Assembly (NCBI GenBank): GCA_002424625.1
Contig: DIKR01000071.1
Location: 97,392 to 151,502 of the forward strand
DNA: 54,111 bases
Source of the DNA: Desulfuromonadaceae bacterium UBA5613
Lineage (GTDB): Bacteria; Desulfobacterota; Desulfuromonadia; Desulfuromonadales; UBA2197
Direction: 5' to 3'
Shown here piece after piece: positions 50,252 through 54,111 of this stretch. The stretch's first letter is position 1, and each line of letters begins with the position of its first letter. A program made the translations under genes and the position numbers. The notes under the pieces are model-generated. The model ran no database searches. It had not been told where the DNA came from and saw nothing but the letters and a program-made list of their open reading frames with translations.

Positions 50252-51094
50252 TTAAGCCGCCGGTGCCAGTAGTTTGCGCAGCTTCTCCATGGCGTTCTTT
50301 TCGAGCTGGCGGACCCGTTCGCGACTGATACCGTATTCATCGGCAACATCCTGCAGCGTGCGTGGCACTTCCGCGAGGATGCGCTCATGGACAATGTGCC
50401 GTTCCCGTTCATTGAGGGCAGAGAGGGCAGCAGCGATGGTCGCTTCCCGCCGCGTCTCCTCCTGGCGGCGCATCAACGCTTCTTCCTGATTTTCCCGCTC
50501 ATCCGGAAGATGATCGAGAAAGGTCTCCTCCGCCCCCTCAAAGCGGGCAAGGTCGAGGGAGCTGTCGCGTCCGGACATGCGGCCGCTCATCTCTTCGACC
50601 GCCGCGCCGCGTAACTCCAGGTGGCGACCGATCTCTTCGGCATCGGCGTCGCCGGTGAGGTTACGAATCGCTTCGCGGGCCTGGGAGAGTTTGAAAAAGA
50701 GTTTCTTCTGCGCCTGGGTGGTGCCGATCTTGACCAGTGACCAGGAGTGAATGATAAAGTTCTGGATGTAGGCACGAATCCACCAGACAGCATAGGTAAT
50801 GAGGCGAATGCCGCGCTCGGGATCGAATTTTTTCACCGCCAGCATCAGGCCGATATTCCCTTCCTGAATGAGGTCGAGGAGGCGCATGCCGTAGGAACGG
50901 TATTCGTTGGCGATTTTGACGACAAAACGCAGATGACCGCAGGTGAGCTGGTGGGCGGCGTCAATGTCCTGATGATCGCGCCAGCGTCGTGCCAGAGTGG
51001 TCTCCTCATCCCGCGACAGCAGGGGAAGGCGATTGATCTCACTCATGTAACGATCCAAGGTGTCGGGCATCAAGGAAAGTTGCGCTAGTTCCAT
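50252..51094 (-). CDS. rpoH: RNA polymerase heat-shock sigma factor (sigma-32)
   Basis: 280 residues. Region 2 (LRFVVKIANEYRSYGMRLLD, then YAVWWIRAYIQNFIIHSW), the RpoH-box region QKKLFFKLSQ, and region 4 (TLQDVADEYGISRERVRQLE) are all present. The RpoH-box separates it from RpoD-type and RpoS-type sigma factors. It directs transcription of heat-shock genes. A CIRCE element covers its promoter start (51111-51137), so HrcA probably represses it. GGAGG precedes the ATG. Confidence 0.94.
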   Translation of the reverse strand: MELAQLSLMPDTLDRYMSEINRLPLLSRDEETTLARRWRDHQDIDAAHQLTCGHLRFVVKIANEYRSYGMRLLDLIQEGNIGLMLAVKKFDPERGIRLITYAVWWIRAYIQNFIIHSWSLVKIGTTQAQKKLFFKLSQAREAIRNLTGDADAEEIGRHLELRGAAVEEMSGRMSGRDSSLDLARFEGAEETFLDHLPDERENQEEALMRRQEETRREATIAAALSALNERERHIVHERILAEVPRTLQDVADEYGISRERVRQLEKNAMEKLRKLLAPAA

Positions 51095-51110
51095 GCTTGA
51101 AAAACCTCCG

Positions 51111-51137
51111 TTGGCACTCTTGATGTTTGAGTGCTAA
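51111..51137. promoter_or_regulatory. CIRCE operator (HrcA binding site) upstream of rpoH
   Basis: TTGGCACTC, nine-base spacer, GAGTGCTAA. This matches the CIRCE consensus TTAGCACTC-N9-GAGTGCTAA at 17 of 18 arm positions. It lies between the predicted -10 and the rpoH ATG, over the transcription start, where HrcA binding would block initiation. Confidence 0.9.
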
Positions 51138-51165
51138 ATATAGCCAGAGTCAGAGGCTTTTGCAA
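51137..51165 (-). promoter_or_regulatory. Sigma-70 promoter of rpoH
   Basis: Minus strand TTGCAA (51165-51160), 17-base spacer, TATATT (51142-51137). The -10 touches the CIRCE element by one base; predicted start about 51130 lies inside it. Confidence 0.75.
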
Positions 51166-51258
51166 GGGGGGAGCGAAATTTTATCATTTTTTCGTGTATT
51201 ATTTCCTTACAAGAGGATCTGTCCGCCTTGATGTTTTTTTATGGAGCCGGATCGCTAG

Positions 51259-51972
51259 ATGGCTAATTCCACTAACAATTTTCTCCCCTGGATCAAGGCG
51301 ACAATCCTTGTCCTCATTCTCATCGCCCTCGGCCTTTTGGTCTGGTGGGCGATGCCGCCGGAACTCTTTGATCCCGACTGGATTGCGAATCTTCTCCAAG
51401 GAGCAGGGTGGTGGGCGCCCTTGGCCTTTATCCTGCTGCGCGTCGTTGCGATCATGGTCACCGTCGTCCCCAATGCTCCTCTCGATATTGCCGGCGGCGC
51501 TCTCTTCGGCCCCTTCTGGGGGACGATCTACTCCCTGCTCGGCAGTGAACTCGGCGCGATCGTCTGTTTCCTCCTGGCCCGCTCCCTTGGCCGCGAAGCG
51601 ATCACCCGTGTCCTGCACCGCGAAATCACCTTCTGCGACCGTATCGCCGACCGGCATCTGGTCTTCGTTATCCTCTTTGCCCGTCTCGAACCGATCTTCT
51701 CCTTTGCCCTCGTTAGTTACGGCGCCGGCTTGACGCGGATGTCGCTGCAGGCTTTTGCTCTGAGTACGCTGGTGGGGATGACCCCTGGTACCCTCATCCT
51801 CAACTACTACGGCAAAAGTTTCTTCTCCGGCAGTATCTTCCTCCAGATCTTTCTCGGCCTCGCCTTTGTTATCCTCATCCTAGTTATTCCCGTCTGGATC
51901 AAACGGAGAAACCCCTGGGGCTGGTACGACAAGATGACCGGACGGGGGGAGTGCAAGGATGAAATATCATAA
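51259..51972 (+). CDS. TVP38/TMEM64-family membrane protein
   Basis: 237 residues, five or six hydrophobic helices. N-terminal helix IKATILVLILIALGLLVWWA, then the conserved loop VPNAPLDIAGGALFGPFWGT and LLGSELGAIVCFLLARSLGR, plus FARLEPIFSFALVSYGAG. This is the SNARE-associated/DedA-like (PF09335) layout with the re-entrant loop motif. Family members are thought to move lipids or help envelope homeostasis. It is divergent to rpoH with its own upstream region; ribosome site GGAG is 12 bases off. No partner visible. Confidence 0.9.
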   Translation: MANSTNNFLPWIKATILVLILIALGLLVWWAMPPELFDPDWIANLLQGAGWWAPLAFILLRVVAIMVTVVPNAPLDIAGGALFGPFWGTIYSLLGSELGAIVCFLLARSLGREAITRVLHREITFCDRIADRHLVFVILFARLEPIFSFALVSYGAGLTRMSLQAFALSTLVGMTPGTLILNYYGKSFFSGSIFLQIFLGLAFVILILVIPVWIKRRNPWGWYDKMTGRGECKDEIS

Positions 51973-52080
51973 TTCAACTTTCATAATTGTCTTTTTTACG
52001 GTACAACTTTGACTCTTTTTAATGGCGGGATTTGCAGGTTGAGAGAGGGCTTGAATGTTTAAACAGAATGCAGCAGCGCT

Positions 52081-52124
52081 AACGCCGCCTTGATCAGCAG
52101 ATAACAATGCCGATCGGCGGCGTT
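52081..52124 (+). terminator. Hairpin resembling a rho-independent terminator
   Basis: AACGCCGCC (52081-52089) pairs with GGCGGCGTT (52116-52124), inner GATC/GATC pairs, followed by TTGCATTT. About 110 bases after the TVP38-type gene stop; it may terminate that gene. Confidence 0.55.
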
Positions 52125-52129
52125 TTGCA

Positions 52130-52156
52130 TTTGATATTCCAATCTGGAATATCAAA
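52130..52156. repeat. Perfect 12-bp palindrome
   Basis: TTTGATATTCCA, spacer ATC, TGGAATATCAAA. First of two adjacent perfect palindromes in the gap 51973-52269. Function unknown: operator, attenuator or mobile-element remnant. Confidence 0.85.
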
Positions 52157-52166
52157 TTGCCGAATC

Positions 52167-52193
52167 TTTGAGGTCACAAATTGTGACCTCAAA
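52167..52193. repeat. Perfect 13-bp palindrome
   Basis: TTTGAGGTCACAA, centre A, complement TTGTGACCTCAAA. Ten bases after the first palindrome, sharing the outer TTTGA/TCAAA ends with it. Not followed by T runs, so not a terminator. Confidence 0.85.
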
Positions 52194-52231
52194 CGTGCCC
52201 ACACAGTATGTTGAGCTATCTTCAAATTTGA

Positions 52232-52607
52232 GGACACACCATATATCCTAAAGATCAGGAGGTGTGTTCATGCGAAACAAACGTAGGTACGACTCAGAGT
52301 TCAAGCAAGAGGCCGTTCGCCTCGTTACCGAAGATGGTCTAGGCATTCGCGAGGTGGAAAGAAATCTCGGAATTACCCATGGCGTCTTGAAAGGTTGGGT
52401 ACAAAAGCACCACGACCAACAGGAGGCCGCTCTTTCCGGTGGAAATTCTCCACTATCGCCAGAAGTCGAACTTAAGCAGCTTCGCAAAGAAAATGAGCGA
52501 CTTCAGCGAGAGCGCGACATTCTAAAAAAAGCAGTGGCCATCTTCTCGACGGACCCGCATCGATATTCGGGTTCATAACCGAGCACCGCTCCGAATTCGG
52601 AGTGAAG
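52232..52607 (+). mobile_element. Truncated IS3-family insertion sequence
   Basis: Holds a complete orfA but only the first codons of orfB. In the -1 frame after orfA the sequence reads FITEHRSEFGVK (52572-52607), the usual start of IS3 OrfB, and then diverges to a stop, so the catalytic DDE part is gone. An A7G run at 52524-52531 is a typical -1 slippery site. GGACACACC (52232-52240) nearly pairs with GGTGTGTTC (52261-52269), around the orfA ribosome site. No clear right end is visible. Confidence 0.75.
52270..52578 (+). CDS. IS3-family transposase OrfA
   Basis: 102 residues from ATG 52270, AGGAGG 7 bases upstream; a GTG at 52264 is in frame but worse. Residues about 5-55 are the HTH_Tnp_1 domain (RRYDSEFKQEAVRLVTEDGL, then IREVERNLGITHGVLKGWVQ). 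A leucine-zipper-like stretch follows (VELKQLRKENERLQRERDIL, then KKAVAIF), as expected for OrfA multimerisation. OrfB is lost (see the element entry), so it cannot transpose alone. Confidence 0.9.
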   Translation: MRNKRRYDSEFKQEAVRLVTEDGLGIREVERNLGITHGVLKGWVQKHHDQQEAALSGGNSPLSPEVELKQLRKENERLQRERDILKKAVAIFSTDPHRYSGS

Positions 52608-52740
52608 GATAATTCATGCAGAAAATATTTCCCAAAATGAGCTTGAAGAAATATTGAAAAACGCCAAAAGCATAACAGCAATAGAAACAAAAAAAGAATG
52701 AAAATAACAAGCAAATCAAGCGGATGGAAGAGATCTGATA

Positions 52741-52795
52741 GGGGTCAGCCACTGACAATGGACACTTTATTTGTCCATTGTCAGTGGCTGACCCC
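52741..52795. repeat. REP-like hairpin, 24-bp perfect inverted repeat
   Basis: Arms 52741-52764 and 52772-52795 are exact complements, beginning GGGGTCAGCCACTGAC; loop CTTTATT. It lies between the IS remnant and the Mrr-type gene in AT-rich sequence. Long GGGGTC-headed hairpins of this kind resemble REP/REPIN elements moved by TnpA-REP (RAYT) transposases. No such transposase is in the window. Confidence 0.85.
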
Positions 52796-52843
52796 TTTAA
52801 TGAATCATTCAACATATTTTGTCACATCATATTGGTGAATGTT

Positions 52844-53845
52844 ATGGCACGAAGAAGAACAAGTCCGTTTGAAGATTTAGTTGATACGGTCAGTAAAATG
52901 CCGTGGTGGATTGGTCTCGTCATGGCTTTGGTCTCCTATTTGATTCTGCATCAAATGTCCATAAGACCACCTGTCACGGTAACCGGTCCGGCACAGATGG
53001 GTGCTGCCGCGACAGGCGGGCTCATCAGGGTTCTGGCGATGTTTGGTCAGTTCGTTCTCCCCTTTGCGTTTGTTCTTGGCTCCCTAATCTCCGCATTCAA
53101 AACCCTCAGTGACAAAAAGCCCCTTGCCCCTGCGCCTAAACGCACGGGTGGGCCGATCGTTCCGGGCGAAAGGAAGTCGCTCGATCATGGCTCCCGGTCC
53201 GGTCAACCCGCAATAACTGCTCTTCCGGTGCCGGTGGCGCCCCGACAGGCTGACGACGGCTGGACTCCAGAGATTCTCGCTGCACTGGAATGGAAGCGCT
53301 TTGAGACCGTTTGCGCCGAATATTTGCGGCTGATTGGTTTTGACCCGAAAGAGACCAGAATCGGTGCCGACGGTGGTGTCGATATCTGGATTTACAAGCA
53401 GGGCATGGAGCGGCCGTTCGGCATCGTTCAGTGCAAGGCATGGAATACTTACAAAGTGGGTATCAAGCCGGTTCGGGAACTTTATGGAGTCATGTCCGCC
53501 GAGAAGGTCGCCAATGGTTTATTCATCACTTCAGGGACATTCACTTCGGAAGCCATGACTTTTGCCGAGGGGAAATTGATTACGCTCTTTTCCGGGCAGG
53601 AGTTTCTGGCCAAGATCAAATCCCTTGCCGAAAAAGATCAGGCAACACTTCTCAATATCGCCACCGCCGGGGATTATCGAACTCCAACTTGTCCGCAGTG
53701 CGGCATTAAAATGACCCTGCGGAATGGAGTCGATGGGAAGAGAGCCTTTTGGGGTTGTGTCAAATTCCCTAAATGCCGGGCAACTCTTGTCTATAAAAAA
53801 GCTGAGATAGAAGAGCCGGACCCAGTGCCAGATTGGGCTTATTGA
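52844..53845 (+). CDS. Membrane-anchored Mrr-type restriction endonuclease with topoisomerase zinc ribbon
   Basis: 333 residues from ATG 52844 (MARRRTSPFEDLVDTVSKMP); a start at 52778 would read through the REP-like hairpin. Two hydrophobic helices at about 21-40 and 60-85 precede a basic, proline-rich linker. The Mrr_cat domain (about 138-265) has Asp180 in GADGGVDIWI and the Q-x-K pair in IVQCKAW (Gln196, Lys198), the active-site signature of Mrr-like nucleases. A topoisomerase-type zinc ribbon (TCPQCGIKMTL, then WGCVKFPKCRATLV) ends the protein. Related proteins of this form are seen beside defence genes or singly. Target DNA feature unknown; possibly a type IV restriction enzyme held at the membrane. 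Confidence 0.88.
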   Translation: MARRRTSPFEDLVDTVSKMPWWIGLVMALVSYLILHQMSIRPPVTVTGPAQMGAAATGGLIRVLAMFGQFVLPFAFVLGSLISAFKTLSDKKPLAPAPKRTGGPIVPGERKSLDHGSRSGQPAITALPVPVAPRQADDGWTPEILAALEWKRFETVCAEYLRLIGFDPKETRIGADGGVDIWIYKQGMERPFGIVQCKAWNTYKVGIKPVRELYGVMSAEKVANGLFITSGTFTSEAMTFAEGKLITLFSGQEFLAKIKSLAEKDQATLLNIATAGDYRTPTCPQCGIKMTLRNGVDGKRAFWGCVKFPKCRATLVYKKAEIEEPDPVPDWAY

Positions 53846-53876
53846 TTTAACGTCGTGTAACGCAATAACCATAATC

Positions 53877-53896
53877 GGGCGAAAGATTTTTCGCCC
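53877..53896. repeat. Short palindrome GGGCGAAA-GATT-TTTCGCCC
   Basis: 8-bp perfect stem with GATT loop, 31 bases after the Mrr-type gene. Could end that gene weakly; the stem is also like a short dispersed palindrome I have seen in several proteobacterial genomes (memory only). The remainder of 53897-54028 shows nothing else. Confidence 0.6.
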
Positions 53897-54028
53897 CTAC
53901 GACACCGCCCCCAGAAATTCATTTAATTTTATCGAATAGATAACAGCCTTAGTTCCTCAAGAATCGACAGACAGCGATGGAGAAAGCTCATCGAAAAGAA
54001 TCAGCAACAGAGAGAGACCGAAGAGGGT

Positions 54029-54111
54029 GTGGTTGTGCCGGTGGAGCAGATTGACCCCGTGACGCTGCGCAATCTTGTGACTGAATTTGTTACGCGAGAA
54101 TGGACGGAACT
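54029..54111 (+). CDS. Start of a YheU-like (UPF0270) gene, cut by window end
   Basis: From GTG 54029 the frame reads VVVPVEQIDPVTLRNLVTEF and continues VTREWTEL to the last base. This closely resembles the opening of the small YheU/UPF0270 family (P-x-x-x-L-x-P-x-T-L-x-N-L-I-E-x-F-V-x-R-E/D-G/W-T). The frame is also open upstream to 53927 without an ATG, so the exact start is uncertain (54029 or 54035). Function of the family is unknown to me. Only 27 codons are visible. Confidence 0.6.
   Translation, partial: MVVPVEQIDPVTLRNLVTEFVTREWTE

Noticed and set aside
52073..52089. Possible attC-like site (CGCTAACGCC) near the hairpin before the IS remnant
   Set aside because: The R/L core pattern is incomplete, no integrase gene is visible, and the hairpin is explained as a terminator.
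51967..52155. 62-codon minus-strand frame in the gap after the TVP38-type gene
   Set aside because: No ribosome site, runs through the terminator-like hairpin and a palindrome, with no recognisable domain.
1..54111. CRISPR array, prophage, rRNA operon, riboswitch or replication origin
   Set aside because: No regularly spaced repeats, phage structural genes, rRNA sequence, clear riboswitch core or DnaA-box cluster were seen on either strand.

Overview
The window reads as an ordinary, gene-dense chromosomal segment of a deltaproteobacterium of the Desulfuromonadales type (Geobacter, Desulfuromonas, Pelobacter and relatives). This is inferred from the combination of a large TPR/ExbBD/TonB-like envelope cluster, a chemosensory cluster with PATAN and HEAT-repeat proteins, a TatD-radical SAM fusion, a DHH-CBS-CCA fusion protein, an oleABCD operon, and sigma-32 with a CIRCE operator. 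No species can be named from sequence reading alone. Almost every base is coding. Genes overlap by ATGA or are a few bases apart, and no gap without a gene exceeds about 300 bases. The last 2 kb is the only accessory-looking stretch.

Layout. (1) 1-10905 (+): envelope energy-transduction cluster with a secreted protein tail, two large TPR proteins (one a lipoprotein), a small TPR lipoprotein, a small exported protein, ExbB-ExbD-ExbD, a TonB-like protein with an AgmX/PglI-type C-terminus, a second ExbB, and a Pal-like lipoprotein. It resembles both TonB2/TtpC-type and Agl/Glt (gliding-type) machines. (2) 10998-11228 (-): small helix-hairpin-helix protein. 11392-12378 (+): WYL regulator. (3) 18288-12380 (-): operon tmk-holB-ricT-metG-tatD::rSAM, a Firmicute-like gene order, read from a good sigma-70 promoter. 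(4) 18512-23469: OmpA-like lipoprotein, tRNA-Thr(CGT) on the minus strand, then rnc, a radical SAM gene, era and der.

(5) 23593-35975 (+): a 13-gene chemosensory operon without a methyl-accepting receptor. It holds a PATAN protein, CheY, CheA, an ExeA-type ATPase, CheW, CheY, CheW, a zinc-ribbon receiver protein, a HEAT-repeat protein, CheR, CheB, a coiled-coil GAF protein and CheY. All hallmark catalytic residues of CheA, CheB and CheR are visible. This is the best candidate for an unusual signalling system in the window. (6) 36073-40833: infA (TTG start), leuS-lptE-holA, and convergent rpsT. (7) 41041-44863: ogt-type methyltransferase, the 879-residue DHH-CBS-CCA protein, and a small M50 protease.

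(8) 44965-50206 (+): oleA-oleB-oleC-oleD followed, in ATGA overlap, by a phosphopantetheinyl transferase, behind a clear promoter. It predicts head-to-head condensation of fatty acyl chains to long-chain olefins. (9) 51094-50252 (-): rpoH with a CIRCE operator over its promoter start region. (10) 51259-51972: TVP38/TMEM64 membrane protein. (11) 52080-54111: palindromes, a truncated IS3-family element, a REP-like 24-bp hairpin, a membrane-anchored Mrr-type nuclease with a zinc ribbon, and the first codons of a YheU-like gene cut by the window end.

Cluster functions are assigned from protein motifs and gene order. No alignment, database search or folding program was run.
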